Source of the DNA: Panaeolus papilionaceus
Lineage: Eukaryota > Basidiomycota > Agaricomycetes > Agaricales
Direction: 5' to 3'
Length of the DNA: 64,000 nt
Assembly: GCA_015501605.1 (NCBI GenBank)
Contig: JADNRZ010000012.1
Span: 558,001 to 622,000, forward strand
Below the pieces are notes generated by a model. The model did no database searches, was not told where the DNA came from, and saw only the letters and a list, made by a program, of their open reading frames with translations. Made by a program: the position numbers and the translations under genes. Shown here piece after piece: positions 1 through 10,453 of the stretch. The stretch's first letter is position 1. The number at the start of each line of letters is the position of its first letter.

Positions 1-2739
1 TGTATAGCGAGAGTTGGGTGGAAGGAGGGGTGCCAGGGATGATGGGAGAGGAACAGGGCTGAAGACGGTGGTGTAGCGGAGAGAATCTGAGATGGGGCTG
101 ATGTTGAGGAGCCCTAGAGGGAGCTTGTCGTCGAGTTTTTTAATCTCTCGCACAAGATCGTCAAATGCAGTCATAGCAGCTTTGAAGCCGGTAGGAGCAC
201 CAGAGGCGAGGATATCCTTCGAGATAACAGTCGGAAGCCTAAGAACAGAGTCAAAGGACGACTGCCACGTCTCCGCTGCATCATCTGCAATATTGAAGTG
301 TCTCTTCAGTAGATGACGGACAATCATAGATGGGACATGCATCCTTTCATCGGCCGTTGAAACCTCCCAAACCACACTTTCCACAATTCTTCCATCTTTG
401 AAGCGACGCAACTCGGCTTTGTTACCCCAGAAGTCCCGGAACTCTTGACGAGCAACTTCATCGGTGTCTTCAGCAGCTGGACCGTGATCCACCAATCTGA
501 AAGCGTTCGCCGGGTCGTTAATGATGCCAACAAACACTGATTCAGGGCTGGAGGGATGTGCTTGAGATAGTGATCGCCCTGAAGTTGACGGATGGAGGAG
601 TGCTACGGCTCTTGATCGGTCACCGAGACCTTTGCGTAGAATTTCATTCATAGAAGCTAACAGTTGATTAGCAGGAACTCCTGCGTCCAGTGTCGCGTGA
701 ACAGATGATTCCCTCGGTTTAGCTGAAGAAAGGTCGACCCTGAAATCGAACGTGAGGCGTTACTCCAGTTGAAAATATAAAAATTCTTACTTGAGCACAA
801 TGTCGAAACGAGTGAGGAGGTCGCGATGGTCTTGCATGAAGGCGGTCTGAAACGGGTCTCCCGAAAAGTCCAGCTGGTTCAGAGCTTCCAGGGATTTGAC
901 AGCATCGTATTGTAACTGATTTGCCAGTTAGTTGTGTGCAAAATGGACCAGAGGCCATATGGACGTACGAGTTTAAGTGAGTTCAAAGGGATGGTATCAA
1001 GCAGGTTAACTAATGAAACAGAATCGACGAATGTTGGCACTTGATATTCTTCCAAAGGATACTGCGGAACTAGGTTAGCGATATACGTGAGCAGAAAAAG
1101 GTTTCGCCCACCCGTTGACCATCAGGCGACTTCACAAATACACCTCCTGCAGAAAAGTCGTTTTTTGCTAATGAAAAATAATCAGATATGGGTGATACAA
1201 TAGCCTGCATAAATGAATCATACCGAGGAACTCAAGGGCCGCTTTGAAGAGCTGATAAGAGCTCAAACCCTTTCCAACTGATCTCCGTTGTTTTGATTTT
1301 GGAACTCCTGTCCTTGGTTCCTCCCCGTTCAGAAGGAGGGCCAACAACGACCACCAAAATGACCCCGCTCCGTCAAAGCCATGCACACATGCTCTGTCGC
1401 CCTCTCCGTAGCCTCTCTGGTTTGTCCATATCCGAAGTAGCGTCAAAGCGTCAGAGAATGAGGCACAATCTGCTTGCAAGGCATGGATTGCGAGTAAGTA
1501 AGGACGTGGTGACAGTGTGCGGAGAAAAGCGTTATTGTAACGAGGTGTAGATGGATGCGATGCCGTCGAAGACTCTGCACCTTCATTATTTGTGTGAATG
1601 CGAATGTTAGAATGAGATGGTGATAGTCGGTGGAGTGGCATGGGAGACGTTGCGGAGAGAACGGGAAGGATACAGATTTTGGCGTTTAGTTTCAGTAGGT
1701 CCTGGTTGGACTCGACTAAAATCATGTCAACGGGCGAAAGCTTGCGATGAAAACGGCGAACATACTATTTTTGGGGGTGAGGACGAGCTTTGTGAGTCGA
1801 GGATCACCATTGAGGGAATCGTAGCTAACATCAACGTTAAGTTTAGATTTGGGATTTTGAATAGCAGCGGCAATGGTGGCAAGATAAAACGCTCTTTTGT
1901 GGAAGAACCGTCCGTTCAAATAGTCTTTCTCCTGGAAGAGATCCTGAAAACGACTTTGAATGAAAATCACAAATCATTTCAGGGAAAGGTTGGCGTACGT
2001 CGGGCATTTCCACAGCCAGGTCTACGCCGAAGGGATGGCTATCCTTCGCCTTCACGCTAACCTTGTTGGCCCAGCTTCCGACGAGTGCGATCTCTGTTGG
2101 AGGTGTAAATGAAACTTTCCAATTGGTGTCTTCCGTTGGCAATGGCAATGAATATGGAACCGCAACACCCTTTTTCAATAGTTTACGTGCGGCCTCCAAT
2201 GGGTGCGATGGGTTGACTGGAGAGATGTCCTTCAAAAATCCATGCAGAGTAAAGAGGAAGCGCTCCAGCGGTGCAATCCGCGATGGTTTAGGCCGCACAT
2301 TGGGCAACAATGCATCTATCTATTGCAAACTTTAAGAATATTAATTTGTAAAGGTTGCAATAAATTTTACCTGGAGTTTAAATGAGCTTGACTTGAATAA
2401 ATCTGTTGCGTCCTTGATAGCTCGTAGTTCTTGTCCCGTTGGTGTCTTTTTGGAGGCTCTAGGTCTATCGACTGCGTTATCGACATCCATAGAAACATTT
2501 CCGTCAATCCCTTCCCATGTGTCCTCTCCTTCGTTGTTCTCGTCATCCCCACTTTCTGCTTCACTCATTGAACCTCCATCCTGGCTGAGCAGCTCATCCT
2601 CCGAAGCACCTTGCATTGGATCGTCGTCTTCCATTCGTGGTACCTGCTTAGCAGTTAGACTACAAATAACAACCGAAATTCATTTTCGAACCTTTTGCGA
2701 TTTAGCTTGCTCTGTGCGTTTTCTTTTGAGGCCGGCCAT
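1..2739 (-). CDS. UTP22: Utp22/NOL6 (Nrap) ribosome-biogenesis protein, 3' end outside window
   Basis: Subunit of the nucleolar small-subunit processome (UTP-C module), needed for 18S pre-rRNA processing. The start ATG is at 2739; exon 1 (2739..2692) encodes a basic leader beginning MAGLKRKRTEQAKSQK. A 48 nt intron (2691..2644, branch-like CTAAC) precedes an acidic stretch beginning VPRMEDDDPMQ. Later exons carry the family landmarks in order: FKLQ, NVRPKPSRIAPLERFLF, ALVGSWANKVSVKAKDS, VDLAVEMP, DYLNGRFFHKRAFYLA, LRIWTNQRG, and near 420-360 FRDFWGNKAELRRFKDG followed by IVESVVWEV. The 1998..1944 intron (55 nt) and the intron ending near 1690 restore one frame across three apparent frames. 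At least eight exons are visible and the reading frame is open at base 1, so the C-terminal Nrap domains lie outside. These motifs are characteristic of Nrap proteins, so the identification is firm; smaller exon borders are approximate. Confidence 0.93.
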
Positions 2740-3030
2740 CGTCGTGAGGGTCGTGAGCACGGTATAGACTCTAGAGGGAAGATGCAAGAAAAATTGCACA
2801 GCCACATCAATACCTTCACCGAAGTGCCCTTAGCAAATTTGATGTCACTGCTAATTTAGATATGGCTCAACCACAAATTGAAATATTATTGAATTAAATG
2901 TCATTTTTGATGCTATAGAGCTGCAATGGAGACATTTTTTAACTTCAAAAAGTCAAAAAGGTATACATATCAGAACGAAGGGTGTAATAGGCGATAATGA
3001 GATGTGACCAGCGCATAAACAGTCTAGAGA

Positions 3031-5437
3031 CTAGAACGCAAATTCTGTTTGTTCGATCAAGGAGCGTGCGGCTTCACTTCTAGGTTTCATCGAGAATTTA
3101 AAAGGGAGTGGGTGACTAGAATGTTGTAGTTCATAGGAACAATATCATCAGCCACGGTCATGATGTTTATAATTATGATTATCCACTCACCATATCATAC
3201 CAGATGAAAATTCCGGCACAACCTCAACAGGTCGGCCAAACTCGTCCAATGCCTTGCGAATATCAAAGACGCTCAGCATACATGCAATTGAAATCCAAAC
3301 TTGTGCCTCTGCTACGTATTTCCCTGGGCAGGTGCGCCTTCCGTACCCAAATGCAGACGACAATCGATCAGTGGGACTGAAAGCCTGCCCTTCAGGCTGA
3401 CCTAAGAACCGCTCAGGCTTAAACTTTTCAGGTTCAGGGTATGCTGCAGGATCATGGAGAATTCCCCTGTAAAATGAAGCGTAAAATATATAAACTGACA
3501 CATACTAGACTTTGAAGTTCGAATCTCACCAGGAATTTCCGACTATGATGGTTCCACCTGGGATGAAGTAACCCCTGAACTCATCGTCGTTGGTCGCCAT
3601 ATGAGGAAGACCTAGAAATAATATGGTAAGCAAATTACCCCTTGTAGTTTTGAGTACTAGATCACCAACCTAACGGAGCTACTGGGTTCCACCGAAGGAC
3701 CTCCTTGAGAATAGCTGTAGTGTATGGAAGATTAGGTCTGTCATTAAAGTCAGGAAGGCGGTCATGGCCAACGACCCGATCCAGTTCCTCTTGGGCCTTA
3801 ATCTGGACTTCGGGGTTTAATAACAATGCAAGAACGACAGAGACCAAGGTGGACACCGTCTAAAAAGGTTGTGTCAGACAAGAATTAAGTGAAAGTGGAG
3901 ATCTCTGGACGAACGCTTTCGGCCCCAGCTTCGATTCGAAATACCAGAATATTAGAGCGAAACCACTCAGGAGATTTAAGAGTTGTCATACCTGCGTAAG
4001 ATAGCCCAGCACAGTTCTTGATTGTCTCGACGTCGTCGTTCGAAAAGTTCCCCTTAGAGTACAGCTCCTCCATCAAGGTGGCCACAAAAGAAGGCTGAGC
4101 CTTGCCATCTTTCTAAAGAGCCAAAATAAGAGTTCAAAAACTACACATAAGCTACTCCGTATCCAAGCGATAGGCAGCATTCGAATATGCTACTGACCAT
4201 CTTTTGCATCGTCGTGGCAAACGGCTCATTTATCATGCCCATTACGGCACCACGCCATTCGCGTGCTTTGCGCTTGAATGACGCGCCTGGCACCCATTCA
4301 CTAAGAAGAAGAAAGGCGATAGTAAAAATGTGCTCGTTTCAAACGATTTCAACCAAGAAAAACGTACGGAATATTCTTTACTGCTCGAAATCCGAATAAG
4401 CGCTCGTCCGGATCAAAAAGATGTGATACTCACACATTGGAATGAAGTCAACGTAAAAGGCACCAGGATTCGCTGCCTGACCCATTCCTTCCAATGCCTT
4501 CTCAGCAAGCGCAATATACCGATCATCCTTCTCCGCTATATCGATGCCGTATATGACACTCATAATGACGGCCGCAGCGTTACTATGTGATTGCGAATAT
4601 TGATTAGCAGCGAAACTTTCCCAGTCAATTGACCAACGAAGGAAACAAATACGACGTACTGCCTAAGATGGTAAGAGAGTTCCTCTGAGTTGTGAAGAAG
4701 TCGACGAAGTAGAGCGTGCGCTTCCCGACTCTGAACTGGCCAGTAAGCGGGAGCAGCCGATTGTTGGAATTTGGTATGGAAAATGCGGCGGTGCTTCTTC
4801 CAGCGATCACCTACATATCATCCTGATTCATAGCAGTTCAAAAAGGAAATACGCGGAAGTCCTCACCATATCTCATGTGAGCGAAACTAAAGTCCCAACC
4901 CATTCTGATAAATAGTCAGTAATTTTATCGAGAGAGCAATGTAAACCCACAATTCATGGCTCATAATCGACTGGGCACGGTCCGAATAATTAGAAGACCG
5001 TTTCTCAAAAAGCTCATTTGCAGCTTCGAATGTGTTGACAAACAAGACATTTTTACCAAATGCGCTGAGGAACACCAGGTCGCCTGATAAGTTTAAACGC
5101 CATATGGCCAAAAGCAACGTTAATGAAACCGATCGAGCATAGGGCATTCTCGTCATGAGATTGGGTTCGGGGACTCACCGTACTGCTTCGCGAGTTTCTG
5201 GTACGCCGCACACTCATTATCGCGCGCAATGTCAAACATGTTGCCGACGATAGGCAGAGGCTTGGGTCCAGGTGGGTAGGGCAGATTTGCTGGATTCTTG
5301 CGACGACTGATCCGCCACCTTCTCATCGTCAGATAGAGGTACATGACGACCAGAAGGGACCCCATAGCATGGTAAACGGTAAGTGAATTAGAGAGAGAAC
5401 TTGAGACAGATTCTAAGGTGAGACAAGGCAGCGCCAT
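3031..5437 (-). CDS. Cytochrome P450 monooxygenase, membrane anchored
   Basis: Heme-thiolate monooxygenase, probably on the ER membrane. Exon 1 starts at 5437 and encodes an N-terminal hydrophobic anchor followed by a proline-rich hinge (LPYPPGPKPLPIVGNM). The rest is split by about a dozen short introns. Visible family motifs are the I-helix, which reads AAGAESTVSTL once two introns near 3990 and 3860 are removed; the ExxR motif as EVLR near 3700; an ERF motif near 3410; and the heme loop FGYGRRTCPGK near 3350-3318 with the cysteine ligand. The last exon, ending PRSEAARSLIEQTEFAF with stop at 3031-3033, is joined through a GTGAGT donor after the W-like codon near 3190. The motif set is complete, so the gene looks functional. 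The pattern resembles basidiomycete P450s of the O-methylsterigmatocystin-oxidoreductase-like group, but substrate and CYP family cannot be assigned. No other biosynthetic genes sit beside it. Confidence 0.9.
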
Positions 5438-6628
5438 TGAAACCGGTTAGCTAGTGGTCGACGTCGACGCTCGAAGAAGAGAAGAGAACGACAGGAAAGA
5501 TGGGGCAGGATGTGAATCCGCTGAAGCACCTGGACGGCTCGTTTGAAATCGATCCGGTTTTATATCCTAGAGATTCGAACTGGACAAATACCTCTTTTAA
5601 AGCCCGTCGTTCATTCGTCGAAAGGGGAATTCCAACAACCGAATTCGAGATATATCAGGATCCCCAGTGTGATAATATGGTTTCGTTATCTGAGTCTCGA
5701 AAAGTATCTTGATCCCTGCGATGGCTTTGATATGTCTCGATTCAAATAACCACGGCATCCACCGGAATAGATGAATGCAAATGATTTCTGGAGGATAGTT
5801 ATTGCACGAAAATGCAGAACATCCGATGTCAGGAGTATTTCCATATCATAACAAGTCCGGCTGTAAATGGGGACGGTGGTATCGATATCGTTCATATCTT
5901 TCTATGTGGAAGCAAAGTGTATAGCAATACCGTCGGTAGCCGATCGCGAGATACAATAGCAGCCACCGAACAACTTACGATACACAAGCGCCATGACCCC
6001 GACGCTTTTTTGACAGCAAGGAAGTAAAGTGGGTGTATTTGCTAGATAAGAGGGCCCACGTCGACATTTGTTCCCGAGGGAGAACGGAAAAATGCATCCG
6101 ACATAGTCGCAATAACGGAGAGACAGCTGCCCACAAACGGCACTGGCATTTTACCAGACGCGCAGTCTTCCTATGAATCTACACCACCGAGTAGAAAGAG
6201 AGAGGACACATACTACAGTCTTTGCGAGCGTTTCCTTGCAACACAAACCTTTCAGCAGGGTACTCACAACCAAATCAAGTGTTGCGGCCCTTGGTCACAA
6301 CTGCGCCATCCAACCTTAAACATCTTTTGCTCAGCAATTATACTTACGACTTCCCGATGGAGTCCCATGTGCGGTAAATATGTCCTAGATGGCCGAGCAT
6401 CTCAACTGAGATTGGAGAATTCGTTTTCTTCGGACCCAAACCCTGTCCCGTCAGATCAATATAGGGAAGTACGTCGCCAAAATACGAGAAAAAATGTCTA
6501 TTGTACAGCTGGTGTACAAATCAGCAGGTTAAAATGGCAATTACAAGCACAAGTAGAAATGGGCAAAAATAAATAAACTCGATTCAAGGTAAAATCCAAT
6601 CCGATAACCTCTAGGGTTACCGATAGCC
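5438..6628. other. Intergenic, no supported gene
   Basis: Upstream region of the P450 gene and downstream region of the 6629 gene. Short open frames exist on both strands but none shows family motifs, consistent splicing or low-complexity coding bias. It presumably contains the P450 promoter on its left side; no TATA box stands out. Confidence 0.5.
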
Positions 6629-8059
6629 TCATATCATCTGGAAACCGCCGAAATCAAGGAACCCCTCCTCTATTGTCAACTTGCGAACCACCAACGCCTC
6701 AACAATCAATCTTGTCTCCTCTTTTCCCTCTTCAGCTGCTAACGCACCTACAATTCCAATTGCAGTTGTATCTACATCCAGGTGCGACTCGCCCGTAGTA
6801 AGCGCAGAAAATGTTGGGAAGGACGCTGCCGTCGTTGGGGATGCAAAAACATCGTCGTCATCATCTTCGTTGAAGTCTTCAGCGTTTAGAGTGTCAAGCG
6901 GGTACGAGCCGACTACGACGATTGGGATGTCAGGCTTTGGCTCCTCTTCAAAGTGCAGACCATTCAAACTGACGCCCAAGGCGTCTTCATCCGTCGCTGC
7001 TGCCACAGGGGAATCGCCATTGTTGTCGGAGGTGGTTTCTGGATCCAGAGTATCAGCTGCACGCGCTTCCAGGGCTTTACGTTTCTCCTCTCTGCGCTTG
7101 TCACGGGCCTGTCTACGGTTCTGTGATTTATTGTTGTGATAATTCTGTTCCATTTTCGTTGCCGTTGTTGACTTGTTATTCATTGCTAAGCCAGAGTTTG
7201 AAGAGTGCTTCTTGTTGCGCTTTGATTTACCTCCAGCGGGGTGGGATGGATGTTTCATTCGAGCCAGCATAGGGCGAGGTTTAAAAACCTGGGATATCTC
7301 TAAGTCGATGCGGAATGCGTTGGAACGGACCGACAGCCTTTCATCGTCGGCGTTCTCTCCAGGGTCGTCTATTTCGCCAGCCAAAGTGGTCGTAGACGAA
7401 GAGGACGTAACGATTGAGGGATTTTGAGGTGGATCCTTTCCCAAGATAACCGTCATTGAAAGATCTTCAGCGTCATCTCCACTGGCATCCACATCGGTAC
7501 CTGAAAGGGAGTCCTGTTCCGTTTCGGTTGTATATGGCGTAGAGTAGCCTCCTTCAAGGGATGAAGCAGAGGTCCCGTTCTCTCTATACGACCCACTCAT
7601 GGCCCACTCCCCATTCCGTTTGGCCGACGTGGCGAATTTGGCTGGAACTTCAATCTCCTTGACCACGATGACACTAGCTCCAATTTCTCCTGCCATCATT
7701 TCCAGCGTCTCCAAGCTTTGCTCGAGTTCATCCCTTGGAAGCCCAATAAGCTCTCCAGAATCAGCTACTCCAAGCTCATAGTAGGCCTGCCCGCCGCCCT
7801 CGAGGAGGCGCCATTTCATCTGGGTCACAAGCCGTGCGAAACGCGCAGGTGAAGGGTTAAGCAGCTGCAATTTGTACTCCACATTTCCATCGTCAGATTC
7901 GGGGACAAGTCGTGGTATAAGCTCCTTGGCTAGCGGGCTGGATGTTCGTGGTTGAGATTGGGCCTGGACTGAACCAGGTGAGGGTGGAGACGAAGATTCA
8001 ATCAACGAATCCCATGGGCTGGGAACACGAGGGCTCTCAGATTCTGCTTCACCAAACAT
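6629..8059 (-). CDS. GTPBP1/2 N-terminal-module protein lacking the GTPase domain
   Basis: Intronless 476 aa ORF. Residues about 58-140 (EGN-like GNVEYKLQLLNPSP, then RLVTQMKWRLLEGGGQAYYE, LGVADSGELIGLP, ETLEMMAGEIGASVIVVKE) match the conserved N-terminal region of GTPBP1/GTPBP2, translational-type GTPases that in animals act in ribosome rescue and mRNA surveillance. After this comes a long Ser/Thr/Asp-rich linker, a basic Lys/Arg-rich patch (about 275-335, KRNKKH and RRQARDKRREEKRK), acidic runs, and a C-terminal piece VEALVVRKLTIEEGFLDFGG that resembles the segment normally leading into the G domain. No P-loop (GxxxxGKS/T) or NKxD motif is present and the next 1 kb downstream holds none. 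It is therefore a standalone module, possibly a fungal derivative that kept the N-terminal fold only. Molecular role unknown. It shares a roughly 450 bp divergent upstream region with the F-box gene at 8512. Confidence 0.75.
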   Translation of the reverse strand: MFGEAESESPRVPSPWDSLIESSSPPSPGSVQAQSQPRTSSPLAKELIPRLVPESDDGNVEYKLQLLNPSPARFARLVTQMKWRLLEGGGQAYYELGVADSGELIGLPRDELEQSLETLEMMAGEIGASVIVVKEIEVPAKFATSAKRNGEWAMSGSYRENGTSASSLEGGYSTPYTTETEQDSLSGTDVDASGDDAEDLSMTVILGKDPPQNPSIVTSSSSTTTLAGEIDDPGENADDERLSVRSNAFRIDLEISQVFKPRPMLARMKHPSHPAGGKSKRNKKHSSNSGLAMNNKSTTATKMEQNYHNNKSQNRRQARDKRREEKRKALEARAADTLDPETTSDNNGDSPVAAATDEDALGVSLNGLHFEEEPKPDIPIVVVGSYPLDTLNAEDFNEDDDDDVFASPTTAASFPTFSALTTGESHLDVDTTAIGIVGALAAEEGKEETRLIVEALVVRKLTIEEGFLDFGGFQMI

Positions 8060-8511
8060 ATATTGTCGGTTCCTTCGCTTTGTATACGTTTATATGTTTC
8101 TTGTTGCTTTGTGATTGAAGTGTAGGCAAGTGGATATTCGGGTGATCATTGTCATGGGTTGTGGTATTGATGAAAGGGTTATTGGTGAAAATCTGGATAT
8201 ATGGTGGCTAATATAAGAACTTAGTGATATATGTATGACCATAAATGACTCATACCGCCAGATTTAAGCAGAACAAACCATGACTCAATGTCGATATACA
8301 ACTGGAGATGATGGGGGTGATCCAATAAATGTTGAAAACATGAATTTTGTGGATGACAGGGGTGTCTTGTTTGATTTAGACGCCGTTGCCAAGCGATGCA
8401 CTGATCCTCCCATTCCAGTACTCAGAGTCATTGGCAGGCGCTCCCGACTACGACGACAGGCACACAAAGGTCTGGAAGGCATCTTGCACAGCGAGCAAGA
8501 CCGACATACCA
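8060..8511. promoter_or_regulatory. Divergent upstream region of the 8059(-) and 8512(+) genes
   Basis: A 452 bp stretch between two head-to-head genes, so it should hold both promoters. An upstream in-frame ATG at 8386 exists for the F-box gene, but the F-box begins directly after the 8512 ATG. No distinct TATA box or operator is convincing. Confidence 0.4.
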
Positions 8512-10065
8512 ATGGATCCCGTATTTCCACTAGAAATATTTACCCTCATCATAGCTCAACTTGCATCAGCTGGCGAGATATTGAGCCTGCACTCTTGCAG
8601 TCTTGTATGCAGAAACTGGGTCGCTCTCTGTCAACCCCATTTATTCAGATGCATATATCTACAACGGTACGAGGATTCGTTTGACAGACCCAAATTAAGG
8701 AGGTTGGTGCAAACCTTGATCGAAAATCCTGCGCTGGAAGAAAAAATCCAAGAACTCTCTTGTTTCCGATTCACGCACGACAGACCCATCCTGGAGGCAT
8801 ACGATCATGACCTCGATAAATGCCTATTTACGCTGTTGGATCTTCCGAATTTGCGTCACCTCACCATCCGCTCATACTCCAAGACTATTGGATACAATGT
8901 TTGCCGCGACGATATATTCGGATACCGCACTATGATTGATCGGTATCTCGACTCCGGAAAGCTCACAAACTTCGTATTGGAGGGCGTTATAAACCTTCCA
9001 ATCCACCTCATTCTGACTTGCAAAAATCTGAGAACACTCGACTTGCGCACCGTAACCCTCGTCGCGCCATCATCACCCCAACAACCTCTTTCCCAAGACA
9101 CCTTTGCGCTTCAGAGACTCAGTCTCTACCATGTCTCCGGTTTTCCACGTTCCATCCTCAAGCATGTGGCCGCATCCCTCGAATCCCTCGAACTTGAACA
9201 CACACAATATTCATACGATACAATGCTCTCTGTTCTCCACCCTCACGACAAAAAATTAATCCATTTTGGTCGGTTGACCTCTCTTACTTCAATTTCCGGT
9301 GTGGATTGGGAGACCTTTCTGGGCGACGAGAGCAGAGCAGGTTGTAAAGCTTTATCAGTGGTAAAGCACCTCTCCGTTCAGCTCTATTATGACGATGTGG
9401 ACCACCAGGTATCATCTGTAAATACTATCTTGGACCACGTCGAGGTATTGGAGAAACTGGATATAATTGGTACGTCACGATTCAATCACTTGCGTAATTT
9501 ACTTGTCCTCTCGTTTACTTTCTATTGGTCGTTACTACCACATAAAATCCATCTAATCGTATCTCTCTGTAATTTTGAAACAGCAATGGGGCCGTACCTG
9601 AGCCCTATTCGCCACCGTCTCAGCTCAAATGTAATCATTGGCATGCATCACACACTTAAATCCTTCAATCTCACTATATTGCACTACGACTTTTCCCAAG
9701 AATTTATTGCAGCTCTCGTCGATTCATTCATCTCGCAACCCCACTATGCTCTCGAAAATCTCGAGTTAAAAATGACTTTTCGTGTATTTGACCCCTCCCA
9801 GATAGACAGCTCGGGGACCACCTCCTACCGACGCGAATGGCGAAAGCTAGTGTCATGTTTGATGGTCAAGGACAGATTCTCATGTCTTCGTCATGTTGGA
9901 ATCCGTACAACCCTGCGCCTTTCTGTTCAAAAGTTCATGGGGTACAATGACGAGCAGTTGGAAGCATTGCTAAAGGAGCCCCTCCACGATGAAGGGTTTT
10001 TCGAATCGACAAATAGGGGTTTTGAAGTAAAGTTTGGGTGGGGCACTCTTGTGGACCCCGATTAG
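8512..10065 (+). CDS. F-box protein
   Basis: Substrate-receptor type protein expected to bind Skp1 in an SCF ubiquitin ligase. The F-box is at the extreme N-terminus: FPLEIFTLIIAQLASAGEIL, then SCSLVCRNWVALCQPHLFRCI. It is followed by about 450 residues of leucine-rich, repeat-like sequence (LRTLDLRTVTL, LESLELEHTQY, LENLELKMTF), typical of the large F-box/LRR families of Agaricomycetes. I choose the ATG at 8512 because the F-box starts right after it; an in-frame ATG at 8386 would add 42 residues without domain character. A likely intron (9470..9583, GTACGT...ACAG) is itself in frame and free of stops, so the protein is about 479 aa if spliced and 517 aa if retained. The substrate cannot be inferred. 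Confidence 0.8.
   Translation: MDPVFPLEIFTLIIAQLASAGEILSLHSCSLVCRNWVALCQPHLFRCIYLQRYEDSFDRPKLRRLVQTLIENPALEEKIQELSCFRFTHDRPILEAYDHDLDKCLFTLLDLPNLRHLTIRSYSKTIGYNVCRDDIFGYRTMIDRYLDSGKLTNFVLEGVINLPIHLILTCKNLRTLDLRTVTLVAPSSPQQPLSQDTFALQRLSLYHVSGFPRSILKHVAASLESLELEHTQYSYDTMLSVLHPHDKKLIHFGRLTSLTSISGVDWETFLGDESRAGCKALSVVKHLSVQLYYDDVDHQVSSVNTILDHVEVLEKLDIIGTSRFNHLRNLLVLSFTFYWSLLPHKIHLIVSLCNFETAMGPYLSPIRHRLSSNVIIGMHHTLKSFNLTILHYDFSQEFIAALVDSFISQPHYALENLELKMTFRVFDPSQIDSSGTTSYRREWRKLVSCLMVKDRFSCLRHVGIRTTLRLSVQKFMGYNDEQLEALLKEPLHDEGFFESTNRGFEVKFGWGTLVDPD
9470..9583 (+). other. Candidate in-frame intron (exitron-like) in the F-box gene
   Basis: 114 nt, exactly 38 codons, starts GTACGT and ends GAAACAG, with no stop in the F-box frame. 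Removing it joins ATT-G to CA-ATG without a frame change. The encoded stretch (hydrophobic, SFTFYWSLLPHKIHLIV) breaks the leucine-repeat pattern around it, which favours removal. Confidence 0.6.
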
Positions 10066-10453
10066 TTGTTTTGGTATCCCAAACTGCCCTTGGAGGCTTT
10101 TAGTTTACATACAATGCACAATTGCAATCGTCATACATACATACTTGCCATCCATAGGCCTCATAATTTATTACTCTGCATACTTCTAGAGAGAGGGAAA
10201 AAAAGATAATATTACGATAAAAATATCTGTTGACAATCCACTTATAGATTCATTAATAGCATGCAAACATCACAACAATCCAACAACATAGTAGATGGCG
10301 AAACGAATATGGGATGAAATCGACTGTCCGACCACAAACAAATCCCATCTAAAAAAGCTAATGATACAAATAATACTATCTACCATTTTGTCGGCCTAAA
10401 CGGAATTAGGTATGAGCCAAGAGACTGATGTGAATGTGAAGAAACATGAGCTT
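10066..10453. other. Convergent 3' region
   Basis: 388 bp between the 3' ends of the F-box gene (+) and the OPT transporter (-). AT-rich, holds only terminator and polyadenylation territory; no gene seen. Confidence 0.5.

Noticed and set aside
3511..3535. tRNA-like B box (GTTCGAATCTC)
   Set aside because: It falls in a P450 intron; no A box at the right distance and no cloverleaf can be drawn.
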